Assembly: GCF_020177575.1 (NCBI RefSeq)
Contig: NZ_JAHTBK010000001.1
Location: 806,001 to 870,000, forward strand
Length of the DNA: 64,000 nt
From: Hasllibacter sp. MH4015
GTDB taxonomy: Bacteria > Pseudomonadota > Alphaproteobacteria > Rhodobacterales > Rhodobacteraceae
Direction: 5' to 3'
This document shows positions 26,429 to 36,473 of this stretch, piece by piece. Under the pieces are notes generated by a model. It worked only from the letters and a program-made list of their open reading frames with translations. It did no database searches and was not told the origin of the DNA. The first letter of the stretch is position 1. The number at the start of each line of letters is the position of its first letter. The position numbers and the translations under genes were made by a program.

Positions 26429-26561
26429 TCCTGTGAGGTGATGGACCCAATGGGACGAGTCCCTGCAAAGTGACCCGCACCGGACGGGCCGTCGCTCGCC
26501 GGTCCAGGACCTTTCTCAGAGGCCTTGGATCAAAACTCGAAGCGAAGAGGAAAGGGATCTC

Positions 26562-26717
26562 ATGTCTGACGATCCGGATAAAGTCTGGCCCACGGGTCTG
26601 ACCCTCAACGAGGCGGAAGAGGTGCATAGCTACCTCATCGACGGTACGCGTGTGTTCGGGGGGATCGCTCTGGTCGCCCACTTCCTCGTCGCCGTTGCAA
26701 CGCCTTGGCTAGGCTAA
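26562..26717 (+). CDS. pucB: Light-harvesting 2 complex beta subunit
   Basis: 51 residues ([18 protein letters not shown]...), the usual PucB length and close to the Rhodobacter protein throughout. One membrane helix; His in LVAHFL binds the B850 bacteriochlorophyll and the His of EEVHSYL lies near the B800 site; ends TPWLG. Ribosome site AGGAAAGG lies before the ATG. Pairs with PucA, encoded 15 bases downstream, in the peripheral antenna ring. Confidence 0.96.
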   Translation: MSDDPDKVWPTGLTLNEAEEVHSYLIDGTRVFGGIALVAHFLVAVATPWLG

Positions 26718-26732
26718 GGGGAGCAAGATCGC

Positions 26733-27095
26733 ATGAATAATTCAAAGATCTGGCTCGTCGTGAAGCCCACCGTCGGTATCCCGCTGTTCTTGTCAGCGGT
26801 CGCCGTCGGTTCGTTCGCGGTGCATGTCGCAGTGCTCAGCAAGACCAATTGGTACGATAATTACGTGACCGGCAACGATCTGGACGCCAGTTCAGCCGCG
26901 CTGGAAACGGACGCCACGGTTCTGCCTGCCAGCGCAGACGTTACCGCAGATGCCCCAATGTATCTTGACGCCGCTGCCGAGAACGGCATGACGGTGATCC
27001 TGCCCGATGGGCGGACTGCAAGGCTTGTCATCGAAGACCCGGTGACGCTTGCCTCGGCAAGGACATTGGTAACACCGAACACGGCGCTCGACTGA
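26733..27095 (+). CDS. pucA: Light-harvesting 2 complex alpha subunit, with long C-terminal extension
   Basis: 120 residues. The first 47 align without gaps to Rhodobacter PucA: KIWLVVKPTVGIPLFLS, His31 as B850 ligand, Trp40. At 44-45, where Rhodobacter has Tyr-Tyr, this protein has Tyr-Val, so one hydrogen bond to the B850 pigment should be lost. After residue 47 comes an acidic, Ala-rich extension of about 70 residues with no known counterpart in the short Rhodobacter protein. Ribosome site AAGGGGAG. Cotranscribed with pucB. Confidence 0.95.
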   Translation: MNNSKIWLVVKPTVGIPLFLSAVAVGSFAVHVAVLSKTNWYDNYVTGNDLDASSAALETDATVLPASADVTADAPMYLDAAAENGMTVILPDGRTARLVIEDPVTLASARTLVTPNTALD

Positions 27096-27111
27096 GCGGC
27101 TTGTTTTCCAC

Positions 27112-27170
27112 GACCGGGGGATAGAAGCGCGCGACGCTTCTTGACCCGGTCCTGTGGCCCCTCCGGCCAC
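27112..27170 (+). promoter_or_regulatory. Two intercistronic stem-loops between pucA and pucC
   Basis: Hairpin 1 (27112-27151): GACCGGG/CCCGGTC outer and AGAAGCG/CGCTTCT inner arms. Hairpin 2 (27154-27170): GTGGCC/GGCCAC around CCTCC. No T run follows, so they more likely stabilise the pucBA message or reduce read-through into pucC than terminate fully. Confidence 0.7.
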
Positions 27171-27190
27171 CCTCACAATGACGGGGCCAA

Positions 27191-28588
27191 ATGGCTGGCA
27201 TTCGCGACAATATCCTGCGCCGGATCACACGGATCACGCCGCGCTACCTGCCCTTCGCCGATGTCGCCAGCGAAACCGCCCCCCTGTCCCGTCTGCTGCG
27301 CCTTTCCCTTTTCCAGGTCTCCGTCGGCATGGCACTTGTCCTGCTGGTCGGCACGCTGAACCGCGTCATGATTGTGGAGTTGGGCGTGCCCGCCTCCCTC
27401 GTGGCGGTCATGCTGGCGCTTCCGCTGATTTTCGCGCCGTTCCGCGCGCTGATCGGATTCAAGTCCGATCAACACCGCTCCGCCCTTGGATGGCGGCGAG
27501 TGCCCTACATCTGGAAGGGCTCCATGCTGCAATTCGGCGGGTTTGCCATCATGCCCTTCGCGCTTCTCGTCCTGTCCGGGTTTCAGGAGGCGGCCGATGC
27601 CCCGGCCTGGATCGGCTATTCCTCGGCCGCGCTGGCCTTCCTGCTTGTCGGTGCGGGCGTACATACCGTGCAGACGGTGGGCCTCGCACTTGCCACCGAC
27701 CTCGTCCCGGTGGAGGATCAGCCCAAGGTCGTCGGCCTGATGTACGTGATGCTGCTGGTCGGCATGATCGTCAGTGCGCTCGTCTTCGGCTGGCTGTTGC
27801 GGGATTATTCGCCCAGTCGCCTGATCGAGGTGGTGCAAGGCGCGGCTGTCACAACCATTGCCTTGAACCTGATTGCCCTGTGGAAGCAGGAGCCGCGCGA
27901 CCGTGCACGTGCCGCCAACCCGCCGCCGGTGGAAAGCTTCACGCAAGCCTGGTCCGTGTTCTCGGCCCGGGAAGGCACGATGCGGCTTCTGATCGTGATC
28001 GCCCTTGGCACCATGGCCTATGGCATGGCCGAGGTTCTGCTGGAGCCCTATGGCGGGCAGGTGCTGGACATGTCGGTGGCGATGACCACCCGGCTGACTG
28101 CCGTTTTGGCCGCCGGTTCCCTTCTGGGGTTCTGGTTTGCAAGCCATGTCCTGCTGCGCGGGGCGGAACCGCTGAACGTCGCCACGTTCGGTGCGGCCAT
28201 CGGTGTGCCGGGATTTCTCGCAATCTCTGTGGCGGCCCAAATGGGTGGTGTCGCAATTTTCACGCTCGGGGTTTTCGCGTCTGGCGTCGGCGCGGGCCTG
28301 TTCGGCCACGGCACGCTGACCGCCACGATGCGCCGCGCGCCACGGGCGCAGATCGGCCTCGCCCTCGGCGCATGGGGCGCGGTGCAGGCCACGGCAGCGG
28401 GGATCGCGATTGCCGCGGGCGGCATCATCCGCGACCTGATCCTGGCGCTGCCCGGCGGCGCATCGCTGCGCCCGGCGGCGCAATATGTACCGGTTTTTCT
28501 GCTGGAGGCGCTGTTCCTGGTGGCGGCTCTTTGCGTAATTTGGCGGTTGCACGCCATGAGCACTCGAAATTTGGGGGCAGAGCCCTAA
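27191..28588 (+). CDS. pucC: PucC-type LH complex assembly protein (BCH2/MFS family)
   Basis: 465 residues with about twelve membrane segments. Matches the PucC/LhaA family in its N-terminal region (LRLSLFQVSVGMALVLLVG, LNRVMIVELGVPASLV) and the FKSDQHRSALGWRRVPYIW loop. Needed in Rhodobacter for assembly or stability of LH2, perhaps by delivering bacteriochlorophyll. Located directly after pucBA, the canonical order. Start ATG 27191 lacks a strong ribosome site, consistent with low expression. Confidence 0.94.
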   Translation: MAGIRDNILRRITRITPRYLPFADVASETAPLSRLLRLSLFQVSVGMALVLLVGTLNRVMIVELGVPASLVAVMLALPLIFAPFRALIGFKSDQHRSALGWRRVPYIWKGSMLQFGGFAIMPFALLVLSGFQEAADAPAWIGYSSAALAFLLVGAGVHTVQTVGLALATDLVPVEDQPKVVGLMYVMLLVGMIVSALVFGWLLRDYSPSRLIEVVQGAAVTTIALNLIALWKQEPRDRARAANPPPVESFTQAWSVFSAREGTMRLLIVIALGTMAYGMAEVLLEPYGGQVLDMSVAMTTRLTAVLAAGSLLGFWFASHVLLRGAEPLNVATFGAAIGVPGFLAISVAAQMGGVAIFTLGVFASGVGAGLFGHGTLTATMRRAPRAQIGLALGAWGAVQATAAGIAIAAGGIIRDLILALPGGASLRPAAQYVPVFLLEALFLVAALCVIWRLHAMSTRNLGAEP

Positions 28589-28664
28589 CATAATCATCTG
28601 GCAACAGAACTCTGTTACACGACCGGAGTTGCCGCGCGCATAACCTAGGGAGGCTCTTTCAGAG

Positions 28665-29303
28665 ATGACCACTGTTGTTACACGGCTTTATGACGATGCC
28701 GCACATGCCGATGCCGTCGTGGCGGCCCTGAAGGTGGAAGGCTTTCCCGAAAGCGCCCTCGATGTGATCGAGCAACGCTCGCGCACCTCCGCCGAGGATC
28801 AGATCACCGATGCGGGCGTGCCCGCGAATGTAGCGCAGCAATATGCGCAACATCTGACATCCAGCCGCGCCCTGCTGGTTGTTCGCGCGCCGTTCGTGCC
28901 CTTCGGCGCGGCCAAGCGCGCGATCGAGGAGGCGGACAAATACCCCTCCTACAACGCGGGCGTGGCGAACCAGAACCTCAACGTGCCTGACCAGGTGGAT
29001 CGGGAGCTGTTCCTGTCGATCCTGCCGAGCCACCGGTTGTTCCTGACCGGGCTGTACGAGTTGCGCAACAACCTAAAGCCGCGCGGGCTGTCCAATGCGT
29101 TTCGCATTCCCCTTCTGGCCAAGCGGAAGAAAAAGCGGATGCGCCCCGCCGTGATCCAACGGCAGTTCTTCGCGCCGAAGCGGATGAATCACCGCCGCAC
29201 GTCGCGCAAGTTGTTGATGGATCGCTTCTTCGGCGGGCCGCTGCCCCAGACCTGGGACCGGCGACCGCCGCGCCAGGACGCGCATTTCAGGGTCACGAAC
29301 TAA
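28665..29303 (+). CDS. Hypothetical protein linked to puc operon
   Basis: 212 residues. I do not recognise a named family. The N-terminal 75 residues (VVTRLYDDAAHADAVVAALKVEGF) resemble the alpha/beta module of general-stress YflT-like proteins; the C-terminal half is very basic, with an RKKKRMRPA cluster and KRMNHRRTSRK, and has no membrane segment. A nucleic acid or membrane-surface role is possible. It follows pucC after 76 bases with a good GGGAGG site and overlaps the oxyR 3' end by four bases. Association with the antenna is inferred from position only. Confidence 0.75.
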   Translation: MTTVVTRLYDDAAHADAVVAALKVEGFPESALDVIEQRSRTSAEDQITDAGVPANVAQQYAQHLTSSRALLVVRAPFVPFGAAKRAIEEADKYPSYNAGVANQNLNVPDQVDRELFLSILPSHRLFLTGLYELRNNLKPRGLSNAFRIPLLAKRKKKRMRPAVIQRQFFAPKRMNHRRTSRKLLMDRFFGGPLPQTWDRRPPRQDAHFRVTN

Positions 29304-30193
29304 CCGGGCGCGATGGCCGACCGCACCACGTCGGCCATGCCCGCCAACCGCTCGGCCAAGGGGCTGCTGCGGCGCCAGACCATGCCGATGGTCCGTTTCG
29401 GCCTGACATCCACAAAGCGCGCCACCGAGACAGCGGCGGAGCGTGTTTCCACGCCGACCGCCATGTCCGGTATCAACGTCACCCCGATACCCGCGCCCAC
29501 CATCTGAACCAGCGTCGACAGGCTCGACCCGTCCAGCCCGTCGCGTGGCAAGGGGGATCGGATGTTGCAGAATTCAAGCGCCTGATCGCGGAAGCAATGC
29601 CCCTCCTCCAACAAAAGCAGGCGCATCTGGGCGAGCGCCTCTCCGTCCGGGACAGGCTTTCCGGCGTCCTCCTCTGGCCGGACCAGAACGAATTCCTCCT
29701 CGTGCAGCGGCACCTCCGTCAGGGACGGCTCTGACACTGGCAGGGCCAGGATCGCCGTGTCGAGCCGTCCGGCCGTCAAGTCTTCCAACAGGGTCGGGGT
29801 CAACGTTTCCCGGATATGCAGGTCGATCTGCGGATAATTCAGGGACAATGCCCCGATGATGCGCGGCAATAGATAGGGCGCGATGGTCGGGATCACGCCA
29901 AGGCGCAGCCGTCCGGTCAGCCCATCGCGCGCGGCGCGGGCCAGATCGTCCAGCTCATCGACCGATCGCAGGATCGCGCGGGCGCGGTCCAGCACGGTTT
30001 CGCCGAACCCGGTCAGGCGGACCTGGCGGGGCCCACGCTCGAACAGGGCAAGGCCGAACGTCTCCTCCAGCTCCTTGACCTGCATCGACAGCGCCGGTTG
30101 GCTGATATTGCACGCCGCCGCCGCGTGGCCGAAATGACCGTGATGGGCCAGGGCCTCGATATATCTGAGCTGTTTGATGGTCAGGTTTGCCAT
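29300..30193 (-). CDS. oxyR: Hydrogen peroxide-responsive LysR regulator OxyR
   Basis: 297 residues. N-terminal helix-turn-helix (HFGHAAAACNISQPALSMQ) and a LysR substrate domain. The peroxide-sensing pair is present: GHCFRDQALEFC, two Cys nine positions apart, as Cys199/Cys208 of E. coli OxyR. On oxidation it activates catalase and other peroxide defences. Divergent from katG with 131 bases between the starts; a T-N11-A palindrome overlaps its own start codon, fitting autoregulation. Confidence 0.95.
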   Translation of the reverse strand: MANLTIKQLRYIEALAHHGHFGHAAAACNISQPALSMQVKELEETFGLALFERGPRQVRLTGFGETVLDRARAILRSVDELDDLARAARDGLTGRLRLGVIPTIAPYLLPRIIGALSLNYPQIDLHIRETLTPTLLEDLTAGRLDTAILALPVSEPSLTEVPLHEEEFVLVRPEEDAGKPVPDGEALAQMRLLLLEEGHCFRDQALEFCNIRSPLPRDGLDGSSLSTLVQMVGAGIGVTLIPDMAVGVETRSAAVSVARFVDVRPKRTIGMVWRRSSPLAERLAGMADVVRSAIAPG

Positions 30194-30206
30194 AAGATCA
30201 TCTTAT
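30192..30206. promoter_or_regulatory. Candidate OxyR operator
   Basis: ATAAGATCATCTTAT is a perfect palindrome with the LysR T-N11-A pattern, overlapping the oxyR start codon and lying 119 bases before katG. A neighbouring TTATCAG-like half-site follows. Confidence 0.6.
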
Positions 30207-30237
30207 CATGCTTATCAGAATATCCAACTGTAGCTAA

Positions 30238-32499
<2,262 letters not shown>

Positions 32500-32521
32500 A
32501 GGGTTGATCTGAAACTGAATG

Positions 32522-32555
32522 ATGGCGCGCCGGGGCACCTTGGCGCGCCATTTTT
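32522..32555 (+). terminator. Rho-independent terminator of katG
   Basis: ATGGCGCGCC/GGCGCGCCAT arms, loop of about 10 bases, then TTTTT. Confidence 0.9.
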
Positions 32556-32640
32556 CGTGGGGCTCATGCGCAAGCGTGCAGATTGATGCGAGGACAGCCC
32601 CACAGGCCCGCAGATGTGTTCCTGACGCGAAGAAGGCGGA

Positions 32641-33021
32641 TCACGCCCGTTTGGCGCGGTGGTACGTCAGCGCCATCGCGGCGATCTGTTGAAAGGCGGC
32701 TTCGGAAAAGCCGGGGCTCAGAAGGACCGCGCGATTGCCGGAATAGGTGAATTCATTGGGGAACTCAGCGCGGTAGCGATCGACAAGCGTGGTGCCGCAA
32801 TGAACGAACAGAGCCGGGTGATCCGCCTCCACCCCCAGGCGCAGGGTGGTCCCGGCGCGTTTCGCGGGCAGGTAGGCGGGTTGGCCCCATTTCAGCGTTT
32901 CTTGCAGGGGCATCGTGTGCGTGGCCTGCGCTGCGGCGAAGATCAGGGCGCGCATGCGCATTGCTTCTGGGGGCAGCGCCGCAAGGGCGGGCGCGACGTC
33001 TGGCGGAATCGGGTGTGTCAT
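32641..33021 (-). CDS. DUF1801 domain protein
   Basis: 126 residues. Matches the small YdhG/DUF1801 fold: an N-terminal helix (ALIFAAAQATHTMPLQETLKWGQPAY), LRLGVEADHPALFVHCGT and a C-terminal region. Function is not established for the family. No neighbour on the same strand closer than 9 bases upstream; may be the last gene of the 36269-32641 minus-strand series. Confidence 0.8.
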   Translation of the reverse strand: MTHPIPPDVAPALAALPPEAMRMRALIFAAAQATHTMPLQETLKWGQPAYLPAKRAGTTLRLGVEADHPALFVHCGTTLVDRYRAEFPNEFTYSGNRAVLLSPGFSEAAFQQIAAMALTYHRAKRA

Positions 33022-33030
33022 CCCCGAAGA

Positions 33031-33339
33031 TTAGCCCGAGGCGACGGGTTCGCGCAGGAAATTCGGAATACAGGCCTCCAACCCCGCCGGAAGGACCAGC
33101 CAGGCCCCCGCCTCGTAGAGTTGCGCGGTCAGCGTCGCGCTGTCCCCGCGCAGGGTGAGGGAGATCGGGGACCGTCCGGTGATCGCGATGTCGCGGGGCA
33201 GGGCATCGACCAGATCGGCGGAGGGAAACGGAACGAACGCTGCCGGTGCGTCACCTCCTGCGGCCATCACTACGGCCAGGGTCCCGATCCAACCCACGAA
33301 AAGGATCGGAAGGGCGATCAGGAGCCGCCTAATAGTCAT
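33031..33339 (-). CDS. Small membrane-anchored hypothetical protein
   Basis: 102 residues from ATG 33339 (MTIRRLLIALPILFVGWIGTLAVVMAAGG). One N-terminal hydrophobic segment serves as anchor or signal peptide, followed by a beta-rich periplasmic domain with a single Cys. No known family recognised. Starts inside the end of the preceding gene (11-base overlap), so translation is coupled. Confidence 0.7.
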   Translation of the reverse strand: MTIRRLLIALPILFVGWIGTLAVVMAAGGDAPAAFVPFPSADLVDALPRDIAITGRSPISLTLRGDSATLTAQLYEAGAWLVLPAGLEACIPNFLREPVASG

Positions 33340-34375
33340 GGATATGCTCCAGGCGCAGGCCGCGCGCGTCCAGGCCACGAAGCGCATCGGCCAGCTCCGC
33401 CACGGGAACGAGAAAAAGGTGCCGCGTGTCGCCGTAACCTTGGCGCGGCAGGCTGGCCAATGCACCGTCCTGAGCCTCTGCGCGTGAGATGGCAGTGAAC
33501 ATGATCTGGTCATTGCCCGCCATATCGAGGAAATCCGCCCCCTGCGTCGCCCAATCGGCGAGGATGAGGGTCAGTTCGCGGTAGCGCGGCGTCTCGATCT
33601 CCAGCCCGCCGGGCGCTTCCCCCAGAACGCGCACGCCCTCAACGTCTTCCAGCGTCGCTTCGGGCAGGCCGGTGATGACCATTTGAAGGGTCAGGTCGTC
33701 GAAACCCGTGGCGGCGACGGCTTGCGCGATAAGCCCCGCATAGGCCGCGCGCGCGCGATGTTCGAGGCCAAGGGCGAAGGCCCGTTCCTGGTCCCGGAAT
33801 GCATCGGTGGCAACGGCCTCCAACGCAGCGGCGTCGGCCCGGAAATCGTAGCGATACCACGGCACCTGTTGCAGGAAAGCGGCGTATTCGGCGGCCTGCT
33901 GCGCCGACATGTTGTCCAGGCGCGCGTGCTGCGGCCCGCGGATAAGTGTTGCGACGCGGCCGATCGTCTCCTCGTAGGCGGCTTTCATCATCATCTCGAA
34001 GGTGAACGACACGCCGATCACGTGGACCAATTGCCGGGTTGGGCCGTCGATCTCTCCCAACTCCGCCGAACGCTCCGTCAGGGTGCAGAGCGACGACCAA
34101 TAACCGAAGACGGCCTCCAGATAGTTGAAATCGTGGGGGTCTTCATCGCGGATTACCTCCGCGTAATCGTCGTAGGCGTGGACGATATGCCATTCCGGAT
34201 AGGTCAGCAGCGTTCGGATCTCGGGCCGTGTCTCCGCCGAGAGCGGGTTGGCGGGCGCGGGCGCGCCGGAGCCACGGCACATCGTCTCCACGTAGATCAC
34301 GGGTGTCGCCAGCAGCACGACCAGCAAAAGGCCAAGCTGCAGGATGCGCTTGAGCAGGCGGCCGAGAAACCTCAT
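33329..34375 (-). CDS. Conserved hypothetical protein with N-terminal membrane segment
   Basis: 348 residues from ATG 34375, which overlaps the stop of the upstream gene (ATGA). N-terminal segment LLKRILQLGLLLVVLLATPVIY anchors it; the rest is a mainly helical soluble domain (LLTYPEWHIVHAYDDYAEVI, FTFEMMMKAAYEETIGRV) that I cannot assign to a named family. Probably located on the periplasmic face. Belongs to the FAD-oxidase operon by overlap. Confidence 0.75.
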   Translation of the reverse strand: MRFLGRLLKRILQLGLLLVVLLATPVIYVETMCRGSGAPAPANPLSAETRPEIRTLLTYPEWHIVHAYDDYAEVIRDEDPHDFNYLEAVFGYWSSLCTLTERSAELGEIDGPTRQLVHVIGVSFTFEMMMKAAYEETIGRVATLIRGPQHARLDNMSAQQAAEYAAFLQQVPWYRYDFRADAAALEAVATDAFRDQERAFALGLEHRARAAYAGLIAQAVAATGFDDLTLQMVITGLPEATLEDVEGVRVLGEAPGGLEIETPRYRELTLILADWATQGADFLDMAGNDQIMFTAISRAEAQDGALASLPRQGYGDTRHLFLVPVAELADALRGLDARGLRLEHIHDY

Positions 34376-34779
34376 GACGTGCGCCGCGACAACAGCCCGG
34401 CGGCCAGCGCCACGGCGCCAAGCGCGATATGGGGCAGATTGGCGGCGATGCGTTGGAAAGACCAATCCATGCCGAGCGCTTCATTGGTGAAGATGCCAAA
34501 ATCGAGATAGCCCCAGCCGGTGAAGATGCCGAATATCCCGTCGCCCAGATAGGCGGCGCCGAACAGGATCAGGAAGGTGCGCGCGGAGCGATTGGAGATG
34601 AGGCCCGCCAGAAACGCCCAGATGGCCGAGACCAGGTGAAGCGCGTCGTCGAACGGGTCGAGTGCGAAGATGCCAAAGGCCAGCCCGTTTTCGTCCGTCA
34701 GGCCAGGGATGTAATTGATCGCCGCCGCCCCCAGAAGGATCACGGCATAGATCAGGCAAAGGCGGCGGATAAAGGACAT
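34372..34779 (-). CDS. DUF4383-like four-helix membrane protein
   Basis: 135 residues with four hydrophobic helices; DPFDDALHLVSAIWAFLAG and DGIFGIFTG fit the DUF4383 pattern. Function unknown. Its ATG shares one base with the stop of the oxidase gene (TGATG) and its end overlaps the next gene by four bases. Confidence 0.8.
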   Translation of the reverse strand: MSFIRRLCLIYAVILLGAAAINYIPGLTDENGLAFGIFALDPFDDALHLVSAIWAFLAGLISNRSARTFLILFGAAYLGDGIFGIFTGWGYLDFGIFTNEALGMDWSFQRIAANLPHIALGAVALAAGLLSRRTS

Positions 34780-36269
34780 CAGAGCCCCTCCATATACGTG
34801 TCCCAGAGATTATTGCGCAGGGTCAGCTGCGGGTCGATCTGGCGTTTGAGCGCGGCGAATTCGCGGGCGCGGGGATAGGCCGTGGCGAATTGCTCGATGC
34901 TCGCATGGGGCCGATAGGGCAGGTAATAGCTGCCGCCGATGTCGATGACGCGCTGGATCAGGGCGCGGGTCATGCGGGCGTGGTCGGCCTCGGCCCGGGC
35001 GGTCATTTCTTGCGTGAAGGACATGACCGCGGCGATGCGCGGGCCCGGGGAATGGGGCAGGTAGCTGTCGGTATCGGGGGCCACGTAGCGCAGGGTGACA
35101 TTCAGGAATTCGACGAAGGCGCCCGGGATTACGTCGCGGCAGGCCTGATGGAACCAATCGAACGCCTCGAACGGCACGAAATATTCGTGGAGGATGTCGA
35201 CGCGGGCCGGGTCACGGTCGTCCAGTGTTACGACCGGTTCGTTCATCAGCGAATTGCGGGTGCTTTCCCCGGCGAAGCGCGGCCCGAGCGACGTTTCCAC
35301 CCACCAGCGCCAATCTTTCATGCCCTCGCGGCCCACCTGCCCCCGGTAAAGGTAGGAGGCGGCATGGGACAGCCAGCCGGATTCCGTGGCCGCAGGGATC
35401 TCCGACTGGTCGGCCGTGGGCGAATAGGTCACAAGGAGTGCCTCCTCGAAAAGGGTCTCGCGGCTCACATTCAGGCGCCCATAGGCCATGGGTTTAGAGG
35501 GATCGTCCACGGCGGCGCGGAACGTGTCGGGGAAGTCCGTGGCGGCGATGGTCTCGAACGATGGGACAAGGCGCAGGTTCGGGACCATGTCGACCTCCAT
35601 GTCCACGATCAGCCCGGTCAGGCCGTAGCCGCCCATGGCCATCTGGAAGAGTTGGGTATTTTCCGTGCGAGAGGCCGTCACAAGCTCCCCATCGGGCAGG
35701 ACCATGCGGATCGACCGTACGGTGGCCCCCATCGGGCCATAGGGGACGGGCCAGCCATGGGCGCCGACGCTGAACGTCGCGGCCACGCCGAAATCGTGGT
35801 TTGACTGCATGACGGCCGGTGAAAAACCGATCGGGTCAAGCGCCGCGATCACGTCAAGCCAACGTGCGCCCCCATTCACAAGGTAGGTTCCGTTCGCCGT
35901 GTCGGGTTCGATCCAGGCATCGTCCACAGTGATGGCATGGCCGTCGCGCGGGATCGACTGGCCGCCCATGGAATGGCGCGCGGCGGAGACGCAGACGGGG
36001 CGTCCGTCGGCCTGGGCGTCGCGCAGTTCCGTCCGAAACGCCTCGATCAGGGCATCGCCGTGGGCGGTGGGGCGTTGGTGGATGTGGATCGGGGTGGCCT
36101 GAAGCTCCGACGCGTCGTTGAGGAACAACCCCTCCGGTGTGCCGCCGATCCGCGCCACGCCGTCCAATTGCGACAGGCCGGGCGCCCAAGCGCGGCCCGC
36201 GAAATAGCCACCAACGGCACCGGCCCCAAGCAAAAGCGCGCGGCGAGAGAGTTTACCGGAACGGGCCAT
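34779..36269 (-). CDS. FAD-linked oxidase, D-arabinono-lactone oxidase type
   Basis: 496 residues. Opens with a Tat-like signal (SGKLSRRALLLGAGAVGGYFAG), then a PCMH-type FAD domain (VCVSAARHSMGGQS, QSNHDFGVAATFSVGAHGWP, MAMGGYGLTGLIVDMEV) and a C-terminal substrate domain ending in RNNLWDTYMEG, as in aldonolactone and related oxidases. Probably exported folded with FAD and oxidising a sugar lactone or similar alcohol; the substrate is not evident. First gene of a four-gene overlapping set, with a palindromic operator 36 bases upstream. Confidence 0.85.
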   Translation of the reverse strand: MARSGKLSRRALLLGAGAVGGYFAGRAWAPGLSQLDGVARIGGTPEGLFLNDASELQATPIHIHQRPTAHGDALIEAFRTELRDAQADGRPVCVSAARHSMGGQSIPRDGHAITVDDAWIEPDTANGTYLVNGGARWLDVIAALDPIGFSPAVMQSNHDFGVAATFSVGAHGWPVPYGPMGATVRSIRMVLPDGELVTASRTENTQLFQMAMGGYGLTGLIVDMEVDMVPNLRLVPSFETIAATDFPDTFRAAVDDPSKPMAYGRLNVSRETLFEEALLVTYSPTADQSEIPAATESGWLSHAASYLYRGQVGREGMKDWRWWVETSLGPRFAGESTRNSLMNEPVVTLDDRDPARVDILHEYFVPFEAFDWFHQACRDVIPGAFVEFLNVTLRYVAPDTDSYLPHSPGPRIAAVMSFTQEMTARAEADHARMTRALIQRVIDIGGSYYLPYRPHASIEQFATAYPRAREFAALKRQIDPQLTLRNNLWDTYMEGL

Positions 36270-36304
36270 GGGCCTCCCCTTCGTGTCAGATCACGTGTCG
36301 TTTG

Positions 36305-36317
36305 TGAACGACGTTCA
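36305..36317. promoter_or_regulatory. TetR-like operator palindrome
   Basis: TGAACGACGTTCA, perfect arms TGAACG/CGTTCA around one base, 36 bases before the FAD-oxidase start. The pattern is typical of TetR-family repressors, yet no TetR gene lies in the window. Confidence 0.55.
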
Positions 36318-36415
36318 TTTATCTTCTAAAGACCTAACCACGCTTTGACCATGGCAGAAGGTAAGGAAATCCGGAAGGTGACGTAGGGTTCGGACGGGGG
36401 CAGCGGCATCGCAAA

Positions 36416-36452
36416 GAAAAACCGGCGCGAGGGGGGCCCTTGCGCCGGTTTC
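36416..36452 (-). terminator. Rho-independent terminator of the BCCT gene
   Basis: Minus strand: AAACCGGCGC and GCGCCGGTTT arms followed by TTTC. Lies 22 bases past the BCCT stop. Confidence 0.85.
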
Positions 36453-36473
36453 CGTGTCCGTCCGATCCGGCGA

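Larger units (their letters stand above)
26135..26561 (+). other. puc upstream region (427 bases without a gene)
   Basis: No credible protein gene. The first 240 bases show nothing recognisable. From 26386 come two tandem PpsR-type palindromes with a TTGACC -35-like hexamer (26405-26410) between them; no strong -10 hexamer is evident. The remaining 130 bases form a long leader ending in AGGAAAGG before the pucB start. Confidence 0.7.

Noticed and set aside
27173-28672. Minus-strand and second plus-frame long openings across pucC
   Set aside because: Both are frame shadows of the twelve-helix PucC gene.
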